Made by a program: the position numbers and the translations under genes
Shown here: one piece after another, positions 28,356 to 37,599 of the stretch
Layout of the letters: every line of letters starts with the position of its first letter
How positions within the stretch are numbered: the first letter of the stretch is position 1
Assembly (NCBI GenBank): GCA_028877215.1
Contig: JAPPFJ010000018.1
Coordinates: 58,714 to 122,713, forward strand
Direction: 5' to 3'
Source of the DNA: Gemmatimonadota bacterium
Lineage (GTDB): Bacteria; Latescibacterota; UBA2968; GCA-2709665
DNA length: 64,000 nucleotides
Notes under the pieces: generated by a model
Told to the model about the DNA's origin: nothing
Seen by the model: the letters and a program-made list of their open reading frames with translations, nothing else
Databases searched by the model: none

Positions 28356-29015
28356 TCAACTGTATATCCCTATCGTTACCCGACGCACCCTGGTCGACGC
28401 CTCTCCATCCGCGACCAGCCTTGTCCGGATGGCGGGCGCAAGCACCTGTCCGGTCGGAAAGCCCTGCGGACCGCAGGACACGTAGGAATACCCCAGATGC
28501 GCCTTGGCTGACTTCGTCTCGACATTGACGATGACCCCCAGGTCGACGTCATCGATCACCGTCCCGCCATCGCCGATCTGACCGTCGTTACCCTCCGCGA
28601 AAAGCGTCTGCTCACCCTCCATAGACCCGTCCCGCATGACAAGCCGCACGCGTCCGGCCGGCGATACGCCGGCATCCACGGGAACCGCCTCCAGTTGAAT
28701 CCCGGCAGGATTATCACCCGGCGAAACAAAACCCAAGCTGAACTCCGCCGGCCCGTTCACCGTAACTCCCACCGCCACAAGTTCCACGACCTTCGCGACG
28801 GACATGCTCAAGGATGACCCGCTCAACGTCACGCCGTCGCCGGTGTTACCCCGTGCGATCATCGCGTAGTGACTGCCGTAGGCATCCGTATAGTCTCGCG
28901 TCGCGGCGCTGGACGATCCGGTCAGCGTTTGCGTCATCCACGCCGGCAGGCCGTGTGTGAAGTTGACCTCCTCGACCTCCGCGTGATAGGTCGTTCGAAG
29001 CAATCTTCGGTTCAT
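28356..29015 (-). CDS. Hypothetical protein, beta-rich
   Basis: 219 aa ORF collinear with its neighbours; no family recognised. Confidence 0.55.
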   Translation of the reverse strand: MNRRLLRTTYHAEVEEVNFTHGLPAWMTQTLTGSSSAATRDYTDAYGSHYAMIARGNTGDGVTLSGSSLSMSVAKVVELVAVGVTVNGPAEFSLGFVSPGDNPAGIQLEAVPVDAGVSPAGRVRLVMRDGSMEGEQTLFAEGNDGQIGDGGTVIDDVDLGVIVNVETKSAKAHLGYSYVSCGPQGFPTGQVLAPAIRTRLVADGEASTRVRRVTIGIYS

Positions 29016-29070
29016 GGTTCTTCCCCCTGCATCCTTTCTCTCGATTCATTTGAATCCTGATATGCTTCAT

Positions 29071-29982
29071 CTACTTCCACTCGATCACCGCGGCGTTGAT
29101 CCCGCCGCACAGCAGATAGAGCTTGTCCTCGTGAAACACCGGAAACGGCCAGTGTCCGGATTCGAGCACACACCCCATGTCCTCGTACGGACCGGTCACG
29201 TCCGAACCCTCCGAAAGCGCCCCGGAAAGTCCTCGGTCATCGTTGAACAGCATCAGCCAGCGGTCCCACAGACGAACGAGGATGGATGCGAACGGCCCCC
29301 GGCTGCCCGGCATATTCCCAAGCAGCGGTTTTTTCGACAGCCGCCAGTGAATGCCGTCCACGCTCATCGCCAGGCCGGCCACGGTTGTCACGCCGTTCGC
29401 CTGAGCGTTCCACCCGAGCCCGTTCCCCTGAAAGGTCCCAATGAACAAGGGGCCGTCCTTGACCACCCGGACATAGCTCACGCTCTGACCGTACCAGTGG
29501 TTCTTTCGGTTCGGGTGCGTTGTCATTATCGGGAAGATCTTCTGATCGAAATGCACGCCGTCACTGGAAGTCGCGAGCGCCGTCGGCTGCCTGCCGCTCG
29601 TGTGTACGCCATGGAAGTACATATAGACCTCCCCGTTGTGCATGACGGCCGAGGGAGATGAAATGTGCTTCGTGAACAACGTCGCCGAAAGTTCCAGCAC
29701 GGCCCGTCGCCACGTCCAGGGCCCCAGCGGGTGCGGCGCCGTCGCAAGCCAGATTTCCGACCCGTCGTGCGTCGCCACGTACGCGTAGTACGCGTCGATC
29801 GGATCCGAAAGCACGCCCGCCGTCGGCAGCACCGAGATGTACGTCGCGTCCTGTCCCGCGAATTCCTGGTCGTCAGTCGCCGTCAGGACCGGGTTTCCCT
29901 CGTACTGCACGGCCTTTGGCAGATGAAACGACATCTGTCCCGCGGCGCCGGCCGCGGTGTACTCCAACGGAAAGGTCTTCAT
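29071..29982 (-). CDS. Glycoside hydrolase-like five-bladed beta-propeller protein
   Basis: 303 aa; DPIDAYYAYVATHDGSEIWLATAPHPLGPWTW, SSPSAVMHNGEVYMYFHGVH, LATSSDGVHF, AMSVDGIHW. Confidence 0.7.
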   Translation of the reverse strand: MKTFPLEYTAAGAAGQMSFHLPKAVQYEGNPVLTATDDQEFAGQDATYISVLPTAGVLSDPIDAYYAYVATHDGSEIWLATAPHPLGPWTWRRAVLELSATLFTKHISSPSAVMHNGEVYMYFHGVHTSGRQPTALATSSDGVHFDQKIFPIMTTHPNRKNHWYGQSVSYVRVVKDGPLFIGTFQGNGLGWNAQANGVTTVAGLAMSVDGIHWRLSKKPLLGNMPGSRGPFASILVRLWDRWLMLFNDDRGLSGALSEGSDVTGPYEDMGCVLESGHWPFPVFHEDKLYLLCGGINAAVIEWK

Positions 29983-30668
29983 CCTGTTACCCTCACTGTA
30001 TACATTGTATACGACAATCTTCCGGCAGTCCCATCCACCGGAAGCGCTTTGACCAGGTCGTGAAATGAGTCATAGATCTCACATTCCGCACCTGCAAACC
30101 GGAACTTGTCCTGGTGCCCCTGCAATACGACAAGCGGAAGGCAGCCCACGGCGCGTGCCACCTCCACGTCGTGGTCCGTGTCGCCTATGAACAGCGTCCG
30201 GGATGGATCGAGGTCGAAATCTTCAATCAGTTCGCGGCATCTCTGCTCCTTCGACACTGCCAATCGATCGGATAGCCCATAAACACCCTTGAATCGGTCC
30301 TGAATTCCGTGAATGCGCACCCACGAAACGACCATTTCCTCTTGGGCAGCCGACAAAACGAACTGGTCTATTCCATGTTTCTCCAGGTACTCCAGCGTCT
30401 CCGCGATTCCCGGATTGAGCGAACACGATCCGATTCCGGCCTGGTACACGCTGTGGAATTCATCGGAAATGTCACGTTGGACTTCACGGTCAAGGTCGAA
30501 ACCCAGATGACGATAGTAATCGGATACGGGAAACCTGAAGACCTGTCGATGCGTCGCCTTGTCGATCGTCGGGAGTTCTCTTCTGCGCAACAGTTCATTC
30601 ATCGAGCGCGTGGCAAGCTCCACGTCATCCAGAATGGTACCGTTGAAGTCCCAAATCACTGATTTCAT
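29979..30668 (-). CDS. HAD-family hydrolase (phosphoglycolate phosphatase-like)
   Basis: MKSVIWDFNGTILDD, LSAAQEEMVVSWV, FIGDTDHDVEVARAVG motifs; track start is 30758. Confidence 0.88.
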   Translation of the reverse strand: MKSVIWDFNGTILDDVELATRSMNELLRRRELPTIDKATHRQVFRFPVSDYYRHLGFDLDREVQRDISDEFHSVYQAGIGSCSLNPGIAETLEYLEKHGIDQFVLSAAQEEMVVSWVRIHGIQDRFKGVYGLSDRLAVSKEQRCRELIEDFDLDPSRTLFIGDTDHDVEVARAVGCLPLVVLQGHQDKFRFAGAECEIYDSFHDLVKALPVDGTAGRLSYTMYTVRVTG

Positions 30669-30818
30669 TGCACTTTTATAAAGTACCCGAGCCAATGAAA
30701 AACACATCCGCTCATTGAATATAATCCCCGCCAGCCAACCGCACCGACGGGGATTCACACACGTACTGATTTCAATTTTACAATACCCACTCCAGCGTCC
30801 GGACCTTCATTTCAGGTG

Positions 30819-31058
30819 TCAGTCGTCACCAACATCATCTGAAAGCGCCGGCTTGCTTTCTCTGGTCACCCGAATCAGGAAACGCAATGCCTCATTAACG
30901 GAATCAGCGTCCGGAAACACCTTTGCAACATCAGGTTCCAGCCGGACGACGAATCTGCCAAAGCCCTTTCGCCCTGGTCCCACTTTCCTCGCCTGTAGGC
31001 TCTTCAAGTCAAATTCCGACCGCATTTCATCCTGAATGGGTACCTTGTCCATTGCCAA
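30819..31058 (-). CDS. Small hypothetical protein
   Basis: 79 aa; RFVVRLEPDVAKVFPDADSVNEALRFLIRV. Confidence 0.5.
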   Translation of the reverse strand: MAMDKVPIQDEMRSEFDLKSLQARKVGPGRKGFGRFVVRLEPDVAKVFPDADSVNEALRFLIRVTRESKPALSDDVGDD

Positions 31059-31137
31059 TTGCGTCTCTTTTTCGCAGGGCTTTCGTCAGTCCGCCTAACC
31101 CGCGTTCGGCGCTATTCCAATGCAAGACGAAAAACCA

Positions 31138-31320
31138 TCATCCGCCAGCTTTGGGCTTCGTTCCGTCACAGTGCTTCAAAAACGTAAGCCTTTCCTTATG
31201 TCTTTTCTCTTTTCTGCGCAGTCGTTCTACAATCTGGCGAATATCGTGGTTGCACTCTTTTGCGATCCTTCGTCGAACCGCATGAATCTCCTCAACGATA
31301 GGATCCTTCCACATAATCAT
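31138..31320 (-). CDS. Small conserved-type hypothetical protein (MWKDPIVEEIH family)
   Basis: 60 aa; MIMWKDPIVEEIHAVRRRIAKECNHDIRQIVERLRRKEK, a small-protein pattern I associate with TA-like accessory loci. Confidence 0.5.
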   Translation of the reverse strand: MIMWKDPIVEEIHAVRRRIAKECNHDIRQIVERLRRKEKRHKERLTFLKHCDGTKPKAGG

Positions 31321-31507
31321 GCTCCTTCAGGGTCTTGCAATATCCCGCATCTTGGTACACAACGCCAATATAGATTATTGGCTCTCCCGGAGCAAGGTTT
31401 TCGATGGTTCCTTAGCCGAAAATCGCAGGAATGCCCCACGGCCGACGACGTACAAACCGTACGGCTCCGTGGGAATGTCTATGATCTTTAGACCTTTCAG
31501 TAAGACT

Positions 31508-31676
31508 CAACGCAAAATGTGCAGATGCATAGTCATGCTGCTTCCAAACGATATGGTAACGTAATCCCCCCACCGCATCAGCCGTCGCCGGCCCTTCGAC
31601 AATCCTTCGACAGGCTCAGGACAGCGGCTCAGGGGACGGCTCGGCTTCTGCGACTCCCCCTCAAGGGGGGAGTGAT
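31508..31676. repeat. Dispersed repeat family B copy with extended left module
   Basis: GTAAGACTCAACGCAAAATGTG...CATGCTGCTT...AATCCCCCCACCGCATCAGCCGTCGCCGGCCCTTCGACA...GGCTCGGCTTCTGCGACTCCCCCTCAAGGGGGGAGTGAT. Confidence 0.85.
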
Positions 31677-31800
31677 CGGTTCACCAAACGGCGCGTGCGT
31701 TCTCTGTAACCCAACTGGTTGCAGCTGAGCAAAGCGAAGCCGCGCCAGGGTGTCGACGATGGAAGATGTAATGGTACCTGGGAACGATAAATCACCTCGC

Positions 31801-33114
31801 TCAATTCATCAATTTGCCGAGAACCTCAAGACCCTTCTCAAGAATTGGATCCTCCGATTCGCCCCATGCATCCGTCAGCGTGTCGACAAGCACAGATGGC
31901 ACGTACGCGCTTCTTGACGATCCGACGAACTCTTGAGGTGCCGGGTCACCCTTCAGCGTGCCGTTGAAGATCCTTTGATTTGTACACTGAAATCCGATTC
32001 CTGAATTGGGCATCCGCATCGTTAAGACCGAACCCTCCAGTCCCGCCATCTTCGTTCCGACCACAGTCGCTCGATCAAGTGCATCCAGACTGATTGCCAG
32101 ACCCTCGCCCGCGCTTCCGGTCCAGCGGTTCACCAGAACGACCAGTGGTTGTTTGTACCGCCACTCGCCTCTCGGTCTCACCCGGCTCAGAAACGGCTCT
32201 CCTTTGCGGGGTACGGTTCGCTGGTACACGCGTTCCCGATCGATCAGGCGTCCGATAATTCCCTCGACGCCCCCCGTATTGCCGCCGCCGACTTTGCGCA
32301 GGTCCAGGATCAGACCGTTGGTATCGCGCAGTTCTTCCAGTGCGAAGTCGAATAGATCCGGGAGTCGACCGCCTGCCAGTGTGCTGTTGATGATCATGTA
32401 ACCGACACGGGGATCTAGTGTACGAAAATCAAGTCTGATTTCGTGTTGCGAATCATATACTGCATCAAAGGCGTCGAACGGGATGGATACTGGCGTCGCT
32501 TCACCCTGGAATTCGACTTCGATGGTCCTGATCTCATTCCGATATCCCGCCAGGACTTTTCTCAGCGTCCAACCTCTAATCTCGTCGTCGACCTCGACGA
32601 TTGCCCTGCCCATACGCTTTCGGACGGCGTCTTCGATCGACATTCCATTGAAACCAAGGATTTCCATCCCGGGCCGCAGACCCGCGAATTCGGCGGGAAA
32701 GCCCGGTCGGATTCCCGTTACGATCGCTCTTCCGTCGATCCACTCAGCCCAGACGTCAGTCCGCGAAGGCACGATGTTCGGAGAAGACGGCGTATGCGTG
32801 TTCAGATGGATATGGTCGTCGTACAGCTCCTCAAGGACCTTCTCCAGCAACGCGACGAATTCCGATTTTGTCGAAATCGTTCGGACTGCAGGTCTGTAGA
32901 TCTCGTTGACCCGATCCCAGTCCGTCCGCTTCTCGTCAAAATATGCATAGTCCGTACGGAACGTTTTCCACAGAAAATCGAAGTCTTCTTCATACTGTTC
33001 CGCCGTGAGGTCGTTCTGCGCAAACGCGATGGAACAGCTGAGGAAATTGAACGTCAACAGCGCGCAGAAGATCAGTGCGAAGAGCATTGGTATTGATCCT
33101 ACGTCACGGTGCAC
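31801..33114 (-). CDS. S41-family (C-terminal processing protease-like) peptidase
   Basis: 437 aa; YDDHIHLNTHTPSS, PGFPAEFAGLRPGMEILGFNG PDZ-like, DTNGLILDLRKVGGGNTGGVEGIIGRL, VLVNRWTGSAGEGLAISLDAL. Confidence 0.85.
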   Translation of the reverse strand: MHRDVGSIPMLFALIFCALLTFNFLSCSIAFAQNDLTAEQYEEDFDFLWKTFRTDYAYFDEKRTDWDRVNEIYRPAVRTISTKSEFVALLEKVLEELYDDHIHLNTHTPSSPNIVPSRTDVWAEWIDGRAIVTGIRPGFPAEFAGLRPGMEILGFNGMSIEDAVRKRMGRAIVEVDDEIRGWTLRKVLAGYRNEIRTIEVEFQGEATPVSIPFDAFDAVYDSQHEIRLDFRTLDPRVGYMIINSTLAGGRLPDLFDFALEELRDTNGLILDLRKVGGGNTGGVEGIIGRLIDRERVYQRTVPRKGEPFLSRVRPRGEWRYKQPLVVLVNRWTGSAGEGLAISLDALDRATVVGTKMAGLEGSVLTMRMPNSGIGFQCTNQRIFNGTLKGDPAPQEFVGSSRSAYVPSVLVDTLTDAWGESEDPILEKGLEVLGKLMN

Positions 33115-33182
33115 AAATAGGGGTCATCCCCACGAGAATTGCTGCATGAAAGGCATCCGTTGTCTGAAGAAACACAGGTCGC

Positions 33183-34337
33183 CTAACCAATTTTCCTTTG
33201 GAAGAGGCCAAATGGTGTCGCCGCGTAGAGTTCATCGGGCATTTTCGGATTAATCCCAAGTTTCCATATACGTGATCTCCATCGATATTCGGTTCTTTCT
33301 TCTTCCGTTCCGTCGTAGTTTCTGAATCGAAAAGCAACGCGTTCTGCCCGGATGTTTAGAGGAAGACCGCGGCTAACTTCACTCCAGATTTTTCCATGAT
33401 CGGTCGAATGGCTGACACTTCCATCGTCTAAACCGACAAATGTCGTTCCTGCGTCGTACGGATGGAAGCAAACTGCAGAAACCGGCATCCTGAAGGGACC
33501 AACTGCTTGCCATGAAACCCCTCCGTTGCGTGTTTCGAACAGCCCCGTGCGAAGACCAACAAACATTATCCTTGGATCGATATTGGAAATCGCGAAGTCG
33601 TGCACCCCATTGTGATCGTTGAGATCATGGAATTTCCCTTCGGGAAGGCCTGTCGAGCACGGGTTCCAGGATTCACCGAAATCCTCCGAAACGTACATTC
33701 CGGCCGATTCGTCAGGCGGCGCGCAATAGATGCCGGCAAATACCCGATCGGGAAATGCAGAATGGACACCAATTCGGCAAACGCTTGTGGCCCAATATCG
33801 TCCATCTGCCTGTAAATTGCGACGCAACGTGGGAAGGCCTTCTTGAACATGTGTCCATGTCTGTCCAATGTCCTTGCTTTTGTACAGTCCGCCATCCGAC
33901 CCGTATAGCATCATCTTGCTGTCTTGCGGGTGAAAACAGAAACAAATGCCGTTCAGGGCAAGTGTCTCCTTGCCCCGAAGTCCCGTGTTCGCGTAGACCC
34001 AGGATTTCCCACCATTCTCGGTCCTTAATATACCGTGTTGTTCCGCGGCAAGGAACAAGACATCGCGATTTCGATGACTGATCGCCACACTGTGTTGATT
34101 TGGCCCAATTCCGAGAGTGAATTTGCAGCCTACGTCTATCGGTTGCCATGATTTTTTCTTAGTATTAAACCTGTAGAAACCTTCAGGGCGAGTCCCTACG
34201 ATTAATTCATCTGGCCTTTCAGGCTGGAAGGCGAATGTGTAAACGCGAGTTCGAACTTCAGGTGGCCCGATTCGAATCCACTCTGTGAGATTGTCCTTTT
34301 CTCTTGCTGTCATTTGCCAATCACGACCATGTTTCAC
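33183..34337 (-). CDS. BNR/sortilin-like beta-propeller glycosyl hydrolase-type protein
   Basis: 384 aa; repeated Asp-box-like units: LRTENGGKSWVYANTGL, YKSKDIGQTWTHVQEGL, YVSEDFGESWNPCSTGL, FETRNGGVSWQAVG, SHSTDHGKIWSEVSRGLP. Confidence 0.85.
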   Translation of the reverse strand: MKHGRDWQMTAREKDNLTEWIRIGPPEVRTRVYTFAFQPERPDELIVGTRPEGFYRFNTKKKSWQPIDVGCKFTLGIGPNQHSVAISHRNRDVLFLAAEQHGILRTENGGKSWVYANTGLRGKETLALNGICFCFHPQDSKMMLYGSDGGLYKSKDIGQTWTHVQEGLPTLRRNLQADGRYWATSVCRIGVHSAFPDRVFAGIYCAPPDESAGMYVSEDFGESWNPCSTGLPEGKFHDLNDHNGVHDFAISNIDPRIMFVGLRTGLFETRNGGVSWQAVGPFRMPVSAVCFHPYDAGTTFVGLDDGSVSHSTDHGKIWSEVSRGLPLNIRAERVAFRFRNYDGTEEERTEYRWRSRIWKLGINPKMPDELYAATPFGLFQRKIG

Positions 34338-34483
34338 TGCCTGGTTCTATTCGAAAATGCACCACCAATGTGTGTTGCCGTGGCCACAATACAATTGCAA
34401 ATCGACTCCGCCAGGCGCCACCCCTTTTTCGGGCTGTCGGTCAGCCAATTGTGTGAGGCCGTGGATAGATTCTTTCGGTAAGA

Positions 34484-34655
34484 CTTCCTCGCAAGATGTG
34501 TACATGTGTAAGCATGCTGCTTGAATGCGTCAAGGCGTTGAAATCCCCCCACCGCATCAGCCGTCGCCGGCCCTTCGACAACCTTCGACAAGCTCAGGGC
34601 AGGTGCTCAGGGAACGGGCTCGGCTTCTGCGACTCCCCCTCAAGGGGGGAGTGAT
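34484..34655. repeat. Dispersed repeat family B copy with extended left module
   Basis: GTAAGACTTCCTCGCAAGATGTGTACATGTGTAAGCATGCTGCTTGAATGCGTC...AATCCCCCCACCGCATCAGCCGTCGCC...CTCCCCCTCAAGGGGGGAGTGATT. Confidence 0.85.
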
Positions 34656-34788
34656 TGGACCGTTAAACAGGCTCGCGCGTTGACTTCCATCTCTACCAAG
34701 AACTACCGTCGCCAGAAGATGATGGCCTGCCTCGACAGAGCGCAACCTTCGCGGAAACTCTGTTCAATTGGTTTGCCATAAACGGCGT

Positions 34789-35397
34789 TCAGAGAATCTC
34801 ACTGCCAAAGTCCGCATAGGTCCCCGCGGTGGAAAGCCTGATTGGGGTGTCGGGTTGATCCAGCTCGGTTGCGATGGAATCCAGCGCTGCGAAATCGGGG
34901 ATGGTCCAGACGGCAAGGCCGCCGGGTTCGGGCGCCAACTTCCCGATTCTCTGCACGAGGAGATTCAGCGTGAAATCAGGATGGCGTTTCGCACGGCTCT
35001 CGAAGAAGCTTCTGACGTTCTCCGTGGTGTCGCGGGCGCCGAAGAACTCGGCGTAGTACGTCCCATTGCGGGCCGGGACCGGTTCGAGCAACGGATTGTA
35101 GCAGCCGGCCACGTCGATCCGCGCGACCTGAAAGAACGGCTGTTCCAGGTCGTCCGCCTCGCCGCTCCGAAAGATCCGGTCCCACGCGTCCAGTCTCTCG
35201 AGACCGGCGTTCCGCGTGTGCCAGACGGTCATGTACTCCGGTTGGGGACCCAATCGCCACGTACGGCCGACGGACAGAACCAACTCGTCTTCATACCCGC
35301 TGTCCCAGCCTTCCTGTCCCTGTGCGGCCTGTGCGCGAAACGTCTCCAGATCGACTCCTGGCAGTCGGCTGATGTACTCGATGTAGACTAGCCCCAT
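34789..35397 (-). CDS. Dimeric alpha/beta-barrel (NIPSNAP/EthD-like) protein
   Basis: 202 aa; YIEYISRLPGVDLETFRAQAAQGQEGW, RLGPQPEYMTVWHTRNAGLERLDAWDRIF. Confidence 0.5.
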   Translation of the reverse strand: MGLVYIEYISRLPGVDLETFRAQAAQGQEGWDSGYEDELVLSVGRTWRLGPQPEYMTVWHTRNAGLERLDAWDRIFRSGEADDLEQPFFQVARIDVAGCYNPLLEPVPARNGTYYAEFFGARDTTENVRSFFESRAKRHPDFTLNLLVQRIGKLAPEPGGLAVWTIPDFAALDSIATELDQPDTPIRLSTAGTYADFGSEIL

Positions 35398-35414
35398 GGT
35401 GTATGTTGTCCTTA

Positions 35415-35576
35415 GAAGCCGTTTTAAAATTCCCAGCGGTCTTCGCGCGGCTGCAAAAGCGCCGGTCAGCGTTGGTCAAACCCACCCGTATAGACAAATA
35501 TGGGCGGGTTTTCCCGCCTTGACCGCCACTTTTTCGCTCACGCTCGGGAACTCACCGGTAATTTTAAAACGGCTTC
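35415..35576. mobile_element. MITE-like element, 162 bp, 17-bp perfect TIRs, TTA duplication
   Basis: GAAGCCGTTTTAAAATT...AATTTTAAAACGGCTTC flanked by TTA at 35412-35414 and 35577-35579; internal stem AAACCCACCC...GGGCGGGTTT. Confidence 0.7.
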
Positions 35577-35583
35577 TTATAAT

Positions 35584-36645
35584 TCAAGCTCCTGCGACAG
35601 CGACTTCACGCCCGGACGACGCCGATGCGTAGAGCGCGTCCATCAGCCGCTGGATTCGAACGATCTCGCTGCCGGAAACGGGAGACGCCTCTCCCTGACG
35701 GACGGCGCCCAGAAATTCGTTGATCAGCTGCCGCATATCGTAGTCGCAAGGCTTCAGGCGGGGGGTCTCCTCCTCTCGCCACGATCGTCCGTCGTCGGTC
35801 CAGATTCCAAGCGGCGAGACAGACGCGTTGCCCCGGTCTCCAAGAAAGTCCCAACCCTCGTTTCTGTCAGAGGGTCCCTGAAAAAAATCTCCCTCCACGG
35901 TCAGGACGGTGTCTCCGGACAGCCGGATAAAGCCCGCGCCGAAGTCTTCGAAATCCGGATCGAGCGAATTCGGATCGACGTCGTCTGCCGGGGGTCCGGC
36001 CGGCGGCGGGCGGTCGGACCCCCGCTGATGTCGGAATGCGCTGGCGGTCAGGGGCTCGGGGTTGCCTAGAAGCCAGAGTACGAGGTCAAGGTTGTGGATC
36101 GTCCAATGCGCCAGAACGCCGCCGCCGGACGATCCGCGCGAACCGTACGCGATCGCCGGCCGGCCGTTTGCGCACCCTCCCCACGTCCGAACGGCGTACA
36201 CGTGGCCGAGGACGCCTTCCGCGATCCGGTCTCTCAGGTAGCGTGACTCGTCCCAGGTCCGGTATTCGAAGCAGATACTCAGCAGCCGGTTGTTTTTTTC
36301 GGCGGCGCTGACCATGTCCCGGGCCTCGCCCGTATCCATCGCCACGGGCTTCTCGCACAAAACGTGACATCCCGCCTCGAGGCACATCACCGTGAGGTCC
36401 CGATGGCTTGAAGGCAGCGTAGCGATACTGACGACGTCGGGCTTTGCCTTCTCGAGCATCGCTTCCGCGTCCCGAAATCCGGCGGCTTCAAACTGCCTGC
36501 TCGCCCGCGCCAGCCGTTCGGAATCCGGATCGCACACCCCCACAAGCGTGCAGACCCCGGCATCCGCTGCCTCTCTGTAGGCCGGCAGATGTTGCGAGGT
36601 TGCGATCTGACCGCACCCGATCACGGCGACTTTCGTCGGACTCAT
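35584..36645 (-). CDS. Gfo/Idh/MocA-family oxidoreductase
   Basis: MSPTKVAVIGCGQIATSQHLPAYREA and AGCHVLCEKPVAMDTGEARDM; track start is 36741. Confidence 0.93.
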   Translation of the reverse strand: MSPTKVAVIGCGQIATSQHLPAYREAADAGVCTLVGVCDPDSERLARASRQFEAAGFRDAEAMLEKAKPDVVSIATLPSSHRDLTVMCLEAGCHVLCEKPVAMDTGEARDMVSAAEKNNRLLSICFEYRTWDESRYLRDRIAEGVLGHVYAVRTWGGCANGRPAIAYGSRGSSGGGVLAHWTIHNLDLVLWLLGNPEPLTASAFRHQRGSDRPPPAGPPADDVDPNSLDPDFEDFGAGFIRLSGDTVLTVEGDFFQGPSDRNEGWDFLGDRGNASVSPLGIWTDDGRSWREEETPRLKPCDYDMRQLINEFLGAVRQGEASPVSGSEIVRIQRLMDALYASASSGREVAVAGA

Positions 36646-36694
36646 ACAGACCCTCGCGGAAACCGGTCGATGAAATGCGGTGATACGGTAGAGG

Positions 36695-36890
36695 CGCGAA
36701 AATCGGGTAGAGGTGAGACGGAAGACGGTAGAAGAAATCATTGCCCGGTATGGTAATCCTCCTTGCCGACGGCACGAGAAGAAACCTCACAAGGCAGGCA
36801 ATCTCTCCCGTCTAACGTCTCCCCTCTCACCGTTATTAGGCTTTTTCTCCTCCCGGCTCCCGTCTTGCGTCTATCCGCCTTTTGCTGACG
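36695..36890. repeat. Dispersed repeat family C copy (inverted)
   Basis: GAGGTGAGACGGAAGACGGTAGAAGAAATCATTGCCCGG...AGAAGAAACCTCACAAGGCAGGCAATCTCTCCCGTCTAACG. Confidence 0.7.
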
Positions 36891-36916
36891 GCTGAAAGCT
36901 GATAGCTGCTTCTGCG

Positions 36917-37471
36917 TTAGTTCGAAAGTATCGTCCCCGGTACCCGGAGGATTTCGCAGTCCGTGAAGCTTCCCTCTTCGTAAGTCAACCTGACCCCTTC
37001 ACAATAGTTGCAGGAACGTCCCCATGATTCGTGGTCCGCATCGGGCAGGCAACCGACCGCACTGGCTTCGATAAATCCGCCATGAGATAAGATCAACGCC
37101 CTGCCGCCGGCCGGAAGCGACCGGGCGACGTTGTCGTGAAAAGCGGCCAGTTCTCTGGCGAAGTTGGCGACGACACTGTTGGGATGTTGGCGAATGAAGG
37201 CAGAGAATCCGCCAAATCCCACGTCGAAAGAGATTTCCGCATCCGACGGCATGGAAGCCAGCAGTTCGACCTGACGGTCAACGGCATAGCCCATCGCAAT
37301 GCCGGTCTCGAATGCGCGTGGGACGGTACTCGTGTACACTTTGTCGAATGCCGTCATCCCCTCCCCGACCCGCCTGGCGAGGTCAACGCCGGCTTGACAG
37401 AGATGCTGGCCGGGTTTCGTCCGCATCGAGTGTCTTCGATGTTCGATGAATCTGACTGGCATGTGAGTCAC
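36917..37471 (-). CDS. Histidine phosphatase family protein
   Basis: 184 aa; MPVRFIEHRRHSM...VYTSTVPRAFETGIAMG...LILSHGGFIEA. Confidence 0.75.
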   Translation of the reverse strand: MTHMPVRFIEHRRHSMRTKPGQHLCQAGVDLARRVGEGMTAFDKVYTSTVPRAFETGIAMGYAVDRQVELLASMPSDAEISFDVGFGGFSAFIRQHPNSVVANFARELAAFHDNVARSLPAGGRALILSHGGFIEASAVGCLPDADHESWGRSCNYCEGVRLTYEEGSFTDCEILRVPGTILSN

Positions 37472-37599
37472 CTCCCAGGTTCACGGTTTCCCGGCTGCAT
37501 CGCCTCGGAGTCTTGAGGCCGCGAATCGTGATCGGATTTCGCGTTGTATGACGATGATCCGGTTCCGGCGTGTCGGTCCCACCTGCTAAGGATGGAGTA

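Noticed and set aside
31120-31491. 123-aa plus-strand ORF in the small-gene region
   Set aside because: Overlaps the better-supported MWKDPIVEEIH small ORF on the opposite strand and has no recognisable features.
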